Assembly: GCA_902597875.1 (NCBI GenBank)
Contig: CACJZK010000003.1
Span: forward strand, 1-64,000
Reading direction: 5' to 3'
DNA from: an uncultured Pelagibacteraceae bacterium
GTDB taxonomy: Bacteria; Pseudomonadota; Alphaproteobacteria; Pelagibacterales; Pelagibacteraceae
Length of the DNA stretch: 64,000 nucleotides
The notes beneath the pieces were generated by a model, which was not told where the DNA came from, did no database searches, and was given only the letters and a program-made list of their open reading frames with translations. Both the position numbers and the translations under genes were made by a program. This document shows positions 40,861 through 49,300 of this stretch, piece by piece (positions within the stretch are counted from its first letter, which is position 1; each line of letters starts with the position of its first letter).

Positions 40861-42543
40861 ATGGAAATAGATAAATTAAATAGTTTAATAGAGCTGTATT
40901 TTAAAAAATGTAAAGAAGTTGATGAGAATAAACCTTTTTTAAGATGGCTTAAGCAAGAAAAACTTATTTACACTTGGAAAGACACTAAAGAAAAAATATT
41001 TAAACTATCTAATAAAGTTGAGTCTCTAATTAAAAAAGGAGACAGATGCTTAATTTTATCTGAGAACAGACCTTACTGGTTAATTTCTGACATCGCAATT
41101 ATGAATGCAGGCGGGGTATCGGTGCCAATATTTACAACATATTCATCAAATGATTATAAATATATTTTAAATGATTGTAAGCCCTCTTTGATTATAGTTT
41201 CAAATCAAGATCAATTTGAAAAGATTAAAAATTATATAAATCCAGAAGTTAGAAACATTATTTCCTTTGATGGAATTAAGTATGAGAGTTTCTTAATGAA
41301 AGATATTCTAGAAGATACAAAATATGAAAAAAAAATAAATCAAAATTTGAATAGAAGTTCTCCAGCATGTATCATTTATACTTCAGGTACATCTGGAAAC
41401 CCGAAAGGTGTAGTTTTAAGTCATGGAGGAATTTTATCTAACTGTGAGGGAGCGGTAGAATTGCTTTCGCCACTTATAAAAGAGAAAGATCCAGTTTTTT
41501 TAACTTGGTTGCCGCTTTCGCATTCTTACGAACACACAGTTCAATTCATACAAATTATAGTTGGTGCGAGAGTTTTTTATGCCGAAAGTTTAGAAAAATT
41601 AATTTCTAATATGGATATCGCAAAACCAACTATAATGACAGCAGTTCCAAGATTCTACCAAAATCTTTACACAAAAATTAATATGAATTTTCAAAAGCAA
41701 AAAGGATTTAAAAAATTTCTTATTGATCAAACACTTAAACTTGGAAAAAAAATACTTAAAAAACAGGAATTAAATTTTATAGAAAAAATCAATAATTTTT
41801 TATGTAAGAATTTAGTGCGTAAAAAAATACAAAAACAGTTCGGAGGGAATATTCAAGCATTTGTGTCAGGGGGTGGGGCATTAGATCAAAATATAGGAGA
41901 ATTTTTAAATGCTATCGGTTTACCTACTTTGCAAGGATATGGTCTTACAGAAGCCTCACCTGTAGTAAGCTGTAATTTGCCAGAATTGGTTAAAGTCGAG
42001 ACTGTTGGACCTCCATTTAGAACCAACAAAGTCAAGATCGCTGAGGACGGTGAAATTTTAATAAAGGGTGAAAATATAATGCTTGGTTACTGGAATCAGA
42101 AAGAGGAGACTGAAAAAGTAATTAAAGATGGCTGGCTACATACTGGTGATATTGGTGAATTTGATCAAAACAATTATTTAAAAATTACTGATAGAAAAAA
42201 AGATATTATTGTAAATCTTGGAGGAGACAATATTTCTCCAAGCAAAATAGAAAACATTTTATGTTTAAATGAATTTATTAAACAATCTTTGGTTTACGGA
42301 GACAAAAAAAATTATTTAGTTGCTTTAATTGTAGCTGAAAAAGAAATTAAAGATGAAAAAATTAAACTCATAATTGAAAATATAAATAAAAATTTGAGTT
42401 TAATCGAAAAAATTAAAAAATTTGTTTTAATTTACCAAGAATTTACAATTGAAAACGGAATGTTAACACCAACTTTAAAGTTAAAAAGAAAAGAAATAAT
42501 TAAAAATTATAAACAACAACTAGAAAATCTTTATTTAAATTAA
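40861..42543 (+). CDS. AMP-forming acyl-CoA ligase (long-chain fatty acid type)
   Basis: A 560-residue ANL-superfamily enzyme. The P-loop is IIYTSGTSGNPKGV, then LPLSHSYEHTVQF, GYGLTEASPVV, DGWLHTGDIGEFD and the hinge TDRKKDIIVNLGGDNISP. The order and spacing match long-chain acyl-CoA synthetases (FadD15-like AMP-binding family) rather than acetyl-CoA synthetase. It activates a carboxylic acid with ATP and CoA; chain length is not determinable. The ATG is 4 nt after the tRNA-Leu CCA end, with no room for a Shine-Dalgarno outside the tRNA. Confidence 0.88.
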   Translation: MEIDKLNSLIELYFKKCKEVDENKPFLRWLKQEKLIYTWKDTKEKIFKLSNKVESLIKKGDRCLILSENRPYWLISDIAIMNAGGVSVPIFTTYSSNDYKYILNDCKPSLIIVSNQDQFEKIKNYINPEVRNIISFDGIKYESFLMKDILEDTKYEKKINQNLNRSSPACIIYTSGTSGNPKGVVLSHGGILSNCEGAVELLSPLIKEKDPVFLTWLPLSHSYEHTVQFIQIIVGARVFYAESLEKLISNMDIAKPTIMTAVPRFYQNLYTKINMNFQKQKGFKKFLIDQTLKLGKKILKKQELNFIEKINNFLCKNLVRKKIQKQFGGNIQAFVSGGGALDQNIGEFLNAIGLPTLQGYGLTEASPVVSCNLPELVKVETVGPPFRTNKVKIAEDGEILIKGENIMLGYWNQKEETEKVIKDGWLHTGDIGEFDQNNYLKITDRKKDIIVNLGGDNISPSKIENILCLNEFIKQSLVYGDKKNYLVALIVAEKEIKDEKIKLIIENINKNLSLIEKIKKFVLIYQEFTIENGMLTPTLKLKRKEIIKNYKQQLENLYLN

Positions 42544-42668
42544 AATTAAAACTAATTTAAATTGCTTAAAAAAACATTGATATTGCTAACTTTTTTTAAT
42601 TTTAAGTAAAGTTAAAAAAAATATTTAAAAAAATAAAATTTGTTTAAAATTTTTGAATTAATTTGTAT

Positions 42669-42696
42669 TTGACATGAATCTCTAATTAATTAATGT
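42669..42696 (+). promoter_or_regulatory. Promoter of the 24-residue basic protein gene
   Basis: TTGACA (42669-42674) is a perfect -35 and TAATGT (42691-42696) a plausible -10 at 16 bp. Transcription would begin near 42703, just upstream of the hairpin at 42707-42729. Upstream of it, 42544-42668 holds only AT-rich sequence with no ORF or RNA I can recognise. Confidence 0.6.
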
Positions 42697-42706
42697 ATTA
42701 TTTAAC

Positions 42707-42729
42707 AAACGAATCAAAAAGATTCGTTT
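42707..42729 (+). promoter_or_regulatory. Hairpin in the 5' leader of the basic protein gene
   Basis: AAACGAATC-AAAAA-GATTCGTTT is a 9-bp perfect stem with a five-A loop. No U-run follows, so it is not a typical terminator. It ends 8 nt before the GGGAG Shine-Dalgarno (42736-42740 region), which stays single-stranded. Such 5' hairpins can stabilise mRNAs against decay. Confidence 0.6.
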
Positions 42730-42746
42730 AAAAAAGGGAGATAAAG

Positions 42747-42821
42747 ATGGCTAAACGTAGAAAAAAAGCTAAAAAGAAAACGAAGAAAAAAGCTAAAAAA
42801 AGAAGAAGAAGAAGAAGATAG
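42747..42821 (+). CDS. 24-residue protein made almost only of Lys and Arg
   Basis: A very short gene with every expression signal visible: promoter, 5' hairpin, a good Shine-Dalgarno (AAAGGGAG, 7 nt before ATG) and a strong terminator 11 nt after the stop. The product starts MAKRRKKAKKK, continues TKKKAKK and ends in six Arg. Twenty of 24 residues are Lys or Arg; the others are Met, three Ala and one Thr minus none acidic. I know no named family to place it in. It must bind nucleic acid or another polyanion; candidates are a ribosome-associated peptide or a DNA-compacting peptide. The Ala-Lys repeats recall the tails of bacterial histone H1-like proteins. Function is inference from composition only. 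Confidence 0.75.
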   Translation: MAKRRKKAKKKTKKKAKKRRRRRR

Positions 42822-42832
42822 TTTTTTTTAAT

Positions 42833-42869
42833 AAACGCCCTTTTTAACTCTTAAAAAGGGCGTTTTTTT
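42833..42869 (+). terminator. Strong intrinsic terminator after the basic protein gene
   Basis: AAACGCCCTTTTTAA (42833-42847) and its exact complement (42851-42865) form a 15-bp perfect stem with loop CTC. It is followed by TTTT, and the right arm also ends in TTT. It ends transcription of the small gene and separates it from the convergent carD gene, whose stop codon at 42868 lies in the T tail. Confidence 0.92.
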
Positions 42870-43554
42870 ATTGTTCTAAATCAATATTTTTGTTTCTCCC
42901 CAAAGCTTTATCCATTTTTTTTTGTACTTCTTCGGGACTCACTTTCATAACTGCTTCAAATTCTGATTTAAGTCTTTCATACGCTTTTTCAAATAATTGT
43001 CTCTCGCTATAAGATTGATCTGCAATAATGTCAGTATTTTTATTAAGATCTTTGACCACTTCAGCTAATTCATAAATTTTTCCAGAATTAATTTTTTGGT
43101 CGTATTCCTGAGCCCTTCTACTCCACATAGTTCTTTTAATTTTTGGTTTAGTTTTTAAAATTGAGATACATTTATTAATTTGATTTATAGAAGATATAGG
43201 TCTTAAATTAGTTTGTTGATTGATTGGTACAGTTAAAGTTAATTTTTCTTTCTCTATAAATATTTTATAAAATTGTATCTCTATCTGTCCAATGGTAGCC
43301 TTTTCTACAGCTATAATTTTACCTACGCCGTGTTTTGGATAAACTACAAAATCTTTAAGATTGTATTTTCTTTTTTCTGTTGCTTGCTTTTTAATCTTCT
43401 TGATTTCAATTTTTTCATCTGGAGAGTAAGCTCCTCTTCGTTTTTGAGTCTCTTCCTTGACTTTATTTTGAAAAGTTTTAGTTTTTAAATTTTTTTTTAT
43501 CGGTTTAGTAACTTTTTTTTTAAGCTTTGTTTTTTTGATCTTCTTCTTTTTCAT
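42868..43554 (-). CDS. CarD/CdnL family RNA polymerase-binding transcription regulator
   Basis: A 228-residue protein. Residues about 70-130 contain the CarD RNA-polymerase-interaction domain (KDFVVYPKHGVGKIIAVEKA, followed by IFIEKEKLTLTVPI). The helical C-terminal DNA-binding domain has MWSRRAQEYDQKINSG and SYSERQLFEKAYERL. CarD proteins stabilise open promoter complexes, often at rRNA promoters. The first about 65 residues are an extra Lys-rich extension absent from most CdnL proteins. It follows the ferredoxin gene by 4 nt; carD-fdxA-helicase neighbourhoods are typical of alphaproteobacteria. Confidence 0.9.
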   Translation of the reverse strand: MKKKKIKKTKLKKKVTKPIKKNLKTKTFQNKVKEETQKRRGAYSPDEKIEIKKIKKQATEKRKYNLKDFVVYPKHGVGKIIAVEKATIGQIEIQFYKIFIEKEKLTLTVPINQQTNLRPISSINQINKCISILKTKPKIKRTMWSRRAQEYDQKINSGKIYELAEVVKDLNKNTDIIADQSYSERQLFEKAYERLKSEFEAVMKVSPEEVQKKMDKALGRNKNIDLEQ

Positions 43555-43558
43555 TATT

Positions 43559-43900
43559 TTATTTACCAGGTTTTTCTGAAAAGTATTTTTTATGTTTTTC
43601 TTTCACATTTTTAAATTTTTCGTGATCAGACATTGGGTCTTTTTTTTTAGTAATATTAGGCCATATTGCAGAAAACTTTTTATTTATCAATAGCCATTTA
43701 TCTTTTTCCTTTAAATTTTCATCACTATCAGCAACAATAGCATCTAGCGGACACTCTGGTTCACAAACTCCACAATCAATACATTCGTCTGGATTGATAA
43801 CAAGCATATTTTCACCCTCGTAAAAACAATCAACCGGACATACTTCAACACAGTCAGTTAATTTACATTTGATACACTCGTCTTTAACAATATATGTCAT
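43559..43900 (-). CDS. fdxA: 7Fe ferredoxin (FdxA-type)
   Basis: A 113-residue ferredoxin for [3Fe-4S] and [4Fe-4S] clusters. The cysteine motifs are [18 protein letters not shown] near the N terminus and [16 protein letters not shown] around residues 40-55. The C-terminal extension with [17 protein letters not shown] is typical of Azotobacter-type FdI proteins. It overlaps the TerB-like gene by 4 bp and is 4 nt before carD. Confidence 0.93.
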   Translation of the reverse strand: MTYIVKDECIKCKLTDCVEVCPVDCFYEGENMLVINPDECIDCGVCEPECPLDAIVADSDENLKEKDKWLLINKKFSAIWPNITKKKDPMSDHEKFKNVKEKHKKYFSEKPGK

Positions 43901-44310
43901 AATTTATTCTTATCTTGTAACAACTTCATTTTTATTTCGCCACTTAATTTGTCAGGGAAATAAATTAAACCACAAATCCTTCTCATCATATTTGACTCGT
44001 ATTCATCTGTTAAATCATCAGATAATATGATTTTCCAAAGTTCTTTTATTATAATTGACTTTGATTCTAAAGAGTTTTTTTTTATTACGTTCGTAAAATT
44101 TAGCAATTGATTAGAATTCTTTTCCAAGTTTTCAGATTTTTGAAGTATATCATTAATAACTTGTTCATTTTTTGAAAATGATTTTAAAAAGTCTTTAATT
44201 ATTATTTTCTCTTTTTCATCATAATTATCGTCAATTTTTGCCACGTGTATGAATAAAGCTATTATTCCTGTTAATTTTTCTATATCTATTTTCTTATCTT
44301 TTTCTTTCAT
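43897..44310 (-). CDS. TerB-like (tellurite resistance protein B family) helical protein
   Basis: A 137-residue, all-helical protein beginning [34 protein letters not shown]. The [13 protein letters not shown] pattern (an acidic loop between helices) and the C-terminal [19 protein letters not shown] match the TerB/DUF533-type domain that is found alone in many genomes and has no clear tellurite role. It replaces the S4-domain RNA-binding protein that I would expect between the helicase and fdxA in many alphaproteobacteria. Its function is unknown. Confidence 0.65.
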   Translation of the reverse strand: MKEKDKKIDIEKLTGIIALFIHVAKIDDNYDEKEKIIIKDFLKSFSKNEQVINDILQKSENLEKNSNQLLNFTNVIKKNSLESKSIIIKELWKIILSDDLTDEYESNMMRRICGLIYFPDKLSGEIKMKLLQDKNKL

Positions 44311-44316
44311 GTGTAT

Positions 44317-46782
44317 TCATTTAATGTTGAGAGATAACAATTTATCAAATGGGCTAGAATTTTTTTTATTTTTGTATATTTTTTTATTTTTTTTAATATC
44401 ACCTAAAAAAATGTATGTATCTTGCTTTTTATCCTTTTTATAGTTCATTAACTCCATTAATTTATAAAAATTCTCTTTAGAACAACCCAACAAGTTCATC
44501 ATTTCTGAAGTTATTTTAAATTTTCTAGCTACAGTTTTATCTAAAATACTAATGAATAATTTCTCTAATATGTCGACTCGGACAAAGAAATTCTTAAAAT
44601 TTTCAAATCCACAAAGTAGTAAAAATTTTTTATCAAATTTTTTATCTGTAAGAAAATTTAAGCCTGATTTAGGAATTTCATAATTTTTTGACATTTCAAA
44701 AAAAAGTTTCCATAACGATATTCTAAATGAAACAGCTTTTGGCTTTAACATTTTTGGAAGATAAATATGATATCTTCCTATTTTAATTCCCATCGACCAA
44801 AGTATTTTTCGTTGATCCTGAGATATAAGTTTAATAATATGATCAACATCTTTTCTTTTAATAACTCCATTGTTTTCATAAAGTTGAAAAAATAAGGCTC
44901 TTAAATATTGATTTTCAATTTTCTTTTTTGTCAAATTCAACAAGTCACCCAATGTCTCATTCAAATACTGGTTAAGCCAATCTTTTAAAAACAGCTCTAG
45001 TTTTATTTTAGACTCGTTCTCTAAAGAGTCATCTGAAATGATCTCAAATTCAGGGCTTAGGTAATCATTGCCTTTTCTTAATCTAGCTACAGGATTTTCA
45101 TTCCAATAAATTTTGTTATCTGTTTTTAGTTCTAATTTTTTTTCTGTCATTATATTTTCTACTCTCTTTTTTAATTCTTCTTGAATACCTTTTCTTGCAG
45201 CTTTTTTTATTGATTTAATATCTGTATCAAGAGTTGTAGATGTAAGCTCTATATTAAATTTTAAGCCTCTAAGTTCACCTATTAATTGACCATCAATTAT
45301 GATTTTATTTTTTTCATCAATTTCAGTTTTTAAAACCAAATCTTGTTTAAGGTTTCTTGATAAAACACTGATTTTTTTATCAATGAAACTTCTGGTTAAT
45401 TCCTCATGAAGTTTGTCTGATAATTTATCCTCAATATCTTTTGTTCGTTGAACCCAGTAATCTGAATTTTCTACCCAATTTTTTTTATTGGCTACATATG
45501 ACCAAGTTCTTACATTTGATATTCTATGAGACAATACATCTACATTTCCGTGATCTTTTTCAAGACCTTTTAATTGTTCTTTCATGTATTCGTTAGGAAT
45601 CCTTTTTTTTCTTGTTGAGAGAAACATGAAAACTTTATTTACGATATTAAGATGTTGTCCATAAGCTTTTTTTTCAAAATCAGGAATTTGACAACATTCC
45701 CATAAAAGTTCTAAATTGTTGTAATACTGTAGATTGTTTGCTCCTTTTTTTATAAAATGTCTTAAAACACTCTCATCTAAGGAATCATTAGTTCTTATAA
45801 GAGATTTATTTTTTGGTTTTAACTCTAAGGAAGCAATGAGTTTATCAGGATTTTTAAAATCTAGTTTTGAGTTTCTCCAATAAATAACTTTAATTTCTGG
45901 AAGGATATGTTTTTCGATATTTTCAATTTCATCAGAAACAAGATTTTCACAATCACCTGTGGTTCCGAAAGAACCGTCATTTTTATACCTTCCAGCTCTT
46001 CCGGCTATTTGCGAAATTTCTACCGTGTTTAATCTTCGGGTTTTTTTTCCATCAAATTTTTTTAAATTTGAGAAATAAATTTCGTTTATATCCATATTTA
46101 ATCCCATACCTATTGCGTCAGTTGCAACTAAGTAGTCTACATCCCCAGATTGATATAACTCTACTTGAGAATTTCTAGTTTTAGGGCTAAGCGATCCCAT
46201 TATAACTGCTGCACCACCTTTTTGTCTTCTGACCAATTCAGCTATTGCATAAACTTCCTCAATCGAAAAAGCAATAATTGCAACCTTCCTATCTAGTCTA
46301 GAAATTTTTTTATAACCTGAATATGTAAGTTTTGAAAATCTTTGCTTATTTTGAAATTCAACGCCTTTAACAAGATCTTGAATTATGTTCTTCATTATTT
46401 GAGATCCTAAGAACATTGTTAGAAGCTCGCCTCGAAAATTTAAAAGTCTATCTGTAAATATATGACCTCTTTCTTTATCACTGCACATTTGAATCTCATC
46501 TACAGCAACAAAATCTACTTTCTTATCCTTTGGCATAGATTCAACTGTACAAATAAAATAGTCTGCAGATATTGGAATTATTTTTTCTTCACCTGTGATT
46601 AAAGCTACTTTTTTGACCCCAACTTTTTCTACACATCTGTCATACACCTCTCTAGCCAATAGTCTCAGAGGTAACCCAAAAATTCCTGTGTTGTATTCCA
46701 GCATTTTTTCAATAGCAACAAATGTTTTCCCGGTATTAGTGGGACCTAATAATGCAACTATTTTATTCCGGGAATTTTTCAT
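44317..46782 (-). CDS. SUV3-like DEAD/DEXH RNA helicase
   Basis: An 821-residue helicase. Walker A is GPTNTGKTFVAIEKML at residues 13-28, motif II is DEIQMCSD, with TGEEKIIP and ALITG preceding and the C-terminal helicase motif EISQIAGRAGRYKNDG. These are typical of the mitochondrial SUV3 group, which degrades RNA with PNPase in eukaryotes. The long C-terminal region beyond about residue 400 is Lys-rich and without a recognised domain. It likely unwinds RNA in decay. It is the first gene of the helicase-TerB-fdxA-carD unit, with a promoter at 46842-46870. Confidence 0.88.
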   Translation of the reverse strand: MKNSRNKIVALLGPTNTGKTFVAIEKMLEYNTGIFGLPLRLLAREVYDRCVEKVGVKKVALITGEEKIIPISADYFICTVESMPKDKKVDFVAVDEIQMCSDKERGHIFTDRLLNFRGELLTMFLGSQIMKNIIQDLVKGVEFQNKQRFSKLTYSGYKKISRLDRKVAIIAFSIEEVYAIAELVRRQKGGAAVIMGSLSPKTRNSQVELYQSGDVDYLVATDAIGMGLNMDINEIYFSNLKKFDGKKTRRLNTVEISQIAGRAGRYKNDGSFGTTGDCENLVSDEIENIEKHILPEIKVIYWRNSKLDFKNPDKLIASLELKPKNKSLIRTNDSLDESVLRHFIKKGANNLQYYNNLELLWECCQIPDFEKKAYGQHLNIVNKVFMFLSTRKKRIPNEYMKEQLKGLEKDHGNVDVLSHRISNVRTWSYVANKKNWVENSDYWVQRTKDIEDKLSDKLHEELTRSFIDKKISVLSRNLKQDLVLKTEIDEKNKIIIDGQLIGELRGLKFNIELTSTTLDTDIKSIKKAARKGIQEELKKRVENIMTEKKLELKTDNKIYWNENPVARLRKGNDYLSPEFEIISDDSLENESKIKLELFLKDWLNQYLNETLGDLLNLTKKKIENQYLRALFFQLYENNGVIKRKDVDHIIKLISQDQRKILWSMGIKIGRYHIYLPKMLKPKAVSFRISLWKLFFEMSKNYEIPKSGLNFLTDKKFDKKFLLLCGFENFKNFFVRVDILEKLFISILDKTVARKFKITSEMMNLLGCSKENFYKLMELMNYKKDKKQDTYIFLGDIKKNKKIYKNKKNSSPFDKLLSLNIK

Positions 46783-46841
46783 ACTTGTGTTAGATTTTTT
46801 TCACAATACTATATATAGGTCTTCTTCGAGAACAAAATAAG

Positions 46842-46870
46842 ATTAAAACATGACCGAATCAATTTGTCAA
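46842..46870 (-). promoter_or_regulatory. Promoter of the helicase-TerB-fdxA-carD unit
   Basis: On the minus strand TTGACA (46865-46870), a perfect -35, is 17 bp from TTTAAT (46842-46847). It points to the helicase start at 46782, leaving a leader of about 50 nt in which nothing else is seen. Confidence 0.6.
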
Positions 46871-46899
46871 ATGTTCTCATCTTTATTAGTAAATTTAAA

Positions 46900-46958
46900 T
46901 TGACTTAAAACCCACAGTCCCCGTATAGAGAGTAATAACTTTTATTTTAAAGTTATTA
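46900..46958 (+). promoter_or_regulatory. Promoter and start-codon hairpin of the aminotransferase gene
   Basis: TTGACT (46900-46905) and TATAGA (46924-46929) are 18 bp apart. Just downstream, TAATAACTTT (46933-46942) and AAAGTTATTA (46949-46958) form a 10-bp perfect stem with a 6-nt loop. The last base of the stem is the A of the ATG start codon. There is no Shine-Dalgarno outside the hairpin, so the stem would hide the ribosome entry site. Confidence 0.55.
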
Positions 46959-48193
46959 TGAAAAATTTAGTTAAGAAAAATATACTTGATCTCACACCAT
47001 CTGCGACATTAGCAATTAATGAAAAATGTAAAGAATTAATCTCAGAAGGAAAAAAAATTTATAGATTTGGTTTTGGCCAGTCACCATTTCCAGTGCCAGA
47101 AAAAATTGTTGAGGCTTTAAAGCAAAATGCCGATAAAAAAGATTATTTACCAATGCAAGGCCTTCCTGAACTTAGAGTTAGCATAGCTAAGCATTTGAAT
47201 CATTTAACTCAAAACGATTATTCAAAAAATGAAATTTTAGTAACGCCAGGATCAAAAGAAGCAATGTATTTAATGCATGTAGCTTTTAAAGGAGATATAA
47301 TTTTACCATCCTCAAGTTGGGTATCTTATGCTCCTCAAGCAAGTATTGCTAATAATAAAGTTCACTGGCTAAAAACATCTAGAGAAAACAATTGGTTTCC
47401 TACTGCAAAAGAATTGGAAAAGAAAATTAAATCTATAGGAAAAAAAAATATTTTGTTGATATTAAACTCGCCTAATAATCCATCAGGCGCAACCTGTAAA
47501 AACTTAAAAGAAATAGCTGAAGTTGCAAAAAAATATAAAATTTTGATTCATTCTGACGAAATTTATGGGTTTCTAAAATTTGATGGAGAATATGAATCTA
47601 TCTCTACCTATTATCCTGAAGGTACGATCATTAGTTCTTCTTTAAGTAAATGTTTTGGTGCTGGAGGCTGGAGATTAGGATTCATAGCAGTTCCAAAAAA
47701 TCTTAGAGATTTTTTATCAAGAATAAAAACTATAGGGAGCGAAACTTTTTCATCTGTAAGTAGTCCAATACAGTATGCTGCTATTGAAGCATATACTGGA
47801 GATTATTCAGATTATATCATTAAGACTAGACAGATTCTAAATTCTATTGGACAATATGTTTACAACAATCTTAAATCTAATAATATTTTAATTAATCCTC
47901 CACAAGGTGCCTTTTATTTAATGCCAGAATTCATTAATACTAAATTCAAAACATCATCAGATTTATGTAATTCAATTTTAGAAGATACAGGTGTTGCACT
48001 TCTACCAGGATCTGGATTTGGATTTAACAAACAAGCAATGTTGACAAGATTAAGTTATACCGATTTTAATGGCGAAGAATTTTTGAAAAATACTACTAAT
48101 TCAAAAAAAATAGAAAATAGTTTAATTGAAAAATATGCACCAAATGTAGTAGAGGGTACGTCTAAACTATCAGAATGGTCAAAAAATCTATAG
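46958..48193 (+). CDS. PLP-dependent class I/II aminotransferase
   Basis: A 411-residue fold-type I aminotransferase related to aspartate aminotransferases. The N-terminal FGFGQSPFPVPEKIVEAL, LNSPNNPSGAT, HSDEIYGFL and the PLP lysine in SSSLSKCFGAGGWRLGF are all present. The C-terminal part has the TRLSYTDF arginine motif. I cannot assign the amino acid substrate. It lies 93 nt upstream of a TAXI-type transporter, which suggests it may work on a transported amino acid or keto acid; that is only contextual. Confidence 0.8.
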   Translation: MKNLVKKNILDLTPSATLAINEKCKELISEGKKIYRFGFGQSPFPVPEKIVEALKQNADKKDYLPMQGLPELRVSIAKHLNHLTQNDYSKNEILVTPGSKEAMYLMHVAFKGDIILPSSSWVSYAPQASIANNKVHWLKTSRENNWFPTAKELEKKIKSIGKKNILLILNSPNNPSGATCKNLKEIAEVAKKYKILIHSDEIYGFLKFDGEYESISTYYPEGTIISSSLSKCFGAGGWRLGFIAVPKNLRDFLSRIKTIGSETFSSVSSPIQYAAIEAYTGDYSDYIIKTRQILNSIGQYVYNNLKSNNILINPPQGAFYLMPEFINTKFKTSSDLCNSILEDTGVALLPGSGFGFNKQAMLTRLSYTDFNGEEFLKNTTNSKKIENSLIEKYAPNVVEGTSKLSEWSKNL

Positions 48194-48227
48194 AGGTCAT
48201 ATTGGGTTTATAAAAAAAAAGAATCTA

Positions 48228-48256
48228 TTGACCTTAATGTTTTTCCATAGTTAAAT
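48228..48256 (+). promoter_or_regulatory. Promoter of the TAXI binding-protein gene
   Basis: TTGACC (48228-48233) and TTAAAT (48251-48256) are 17 bp apart, and a clear Shine-Dalgarno (GAGGAG, 48276-48281) sits before the ATG at 48287. TGACCT in the -35 also forms a 6+6 inverted repeat with AGGTCA (48194-48199), spacing 29 bp, which may be chance. Confidence 0.6.
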
Positions 48257-48286
48257 TATTACAATTAACAAACAAGAGGAGATATA

Positions 48287-49279
48287 ATGAGAAAATTAAT
48301 ATCAATAATCTCTGCATTTTTAATGATGCTATCTTTTGCTACGGTAGCAAAATCTGCGGAGTTTTTTACAATAGGAACTGGGGGACCGACTGGAGTATAT
48401 TTCCAAACAGGTAACGCTATTTGTAAAATGTTGCACAAATCTGCAATTAGTGCTGATCACGGTAGAAAAAAAGGTACGGCTAAGGCTTACAGATGTACTG
48501 CGCCTTCTACAGGTGGTTCTAACTATAACATTGGACAAATTAAAGATGGTGAGTTTCAATTTGGTGTTGCTCAGTCTGACTGGCAGTTTCACGCGTACAA
48601 TGGCTCAAGTAAGTGGGAAGGAAAACAGTTTAGTAATTTAAGAGCTGTATTTTCTGTGCACAATGAACCTTTCCAAATTTGGGCAAGTAAAAAATCTAAA
48701 ATTAAAGATTTTAAAGGCCTAAAAGGAAAAACAGTAAACATCGGTAATCCAGGTTCTGGTCAAAGAGGAACTATGGAAGAGCTGATGAAAGCTATGGGCG
48801 CAGACATGAGCATGTTCAAAGCAACTACTGAACTTACTTCTTCTGAACAAGTAAAAGCTCTTTGCGACGGCAAAATAGATGCATTCGGATATTCCGTAGG
48901 ATTTCCTAACGGAGCTATGGAGCAAGCAGCAACTTGTAAAGCAAAAGCTAGCCCAATTAATTTAACTGGCGCGCCAGTCCAAGGTTTAATTGACGGTGCT
49001 GACTATTATGCTAAGGCTGTAATTCCTGCAGGGACTTATTCAAATCAGAAAAAAGACGCTACAACTTTTGGTGTTAAAGCTACAGTTGTTACAAGTGCAG
49101 ATGTTTCTGAAGAGCTTGTGTACTTAGTTACAAAAGCGGTAATGGAAAACTTTGACTCTTTCAGAGCTCAACATCCTGCTTTTGGACCTCTGGAAAAGAA
49201 AAATATGATAGCTGATGGTTTATCAGCTCCATTACATCCAGGAGCGATTAAATATTATAAAGAAGCTGGATTAATGTAA
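48287..49279 (+). CDS. TAXI-family TRAP transporter solute-binding protein
   Basis: Periplasmic substrate-binding subunit of a TRAP transporter. 330 residues with an N-terminal signal peptide (hydrophobic ISIISAFLMMLSFATVA, cleavage near residues 23-24). The mature start EFFTIGTGGPTGVYFQTGNA is the TAXI (TRAP-associated extracytoplasmic immunogenic) signature, with IGNPGSGQRGTMEELMKA in the middle. It is the best-signalled gene in the area, with a strong promoter and Shine-Dalgarno, as usual for abundant SAR11 binding proteins. The substrate is unknown; related TAXI proteins bind glutamate or small carboxylates. Confidence 0.93.
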   Translation: MRKLISIISAFLMMLSFATVAKSAEFFTIGTGGPTGVYFQTGNAICKMLHKSAISADHGRKKGTAKAYRCTAPSTGGSNYNIGQIKDGEFQFGVAQSDWQFHAYNGSSKWEGKQFSNLRAVFSVHNEPFQIWASKKSKIKDFKGLKGKTVNIGNPGSGQRGTMEELMKAMGADMSMFKATTELTSSEQVKALCDGKIDAFGYSVGFPNGAMEQAATCKAKASPINLTGAPVQGLIDGADYYAKAVIPAGTYSNQKKDATTFGVKATVVTSADVSEELVYLVTKAVMENFDSFRAQHPAFGPLEKKNMIADGLSAPLHPGAIKYYKEAGLM

Positions 49280-49300
49280 TTCAACTTTAATATTTTAACT

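Noticed and set aside
48329-48592. Antisense frame within the TAXI binding-protein gene
   Set aside because: It is a shadow of a well-supported gene, with Ser/Arg-rich composition and no start signals.
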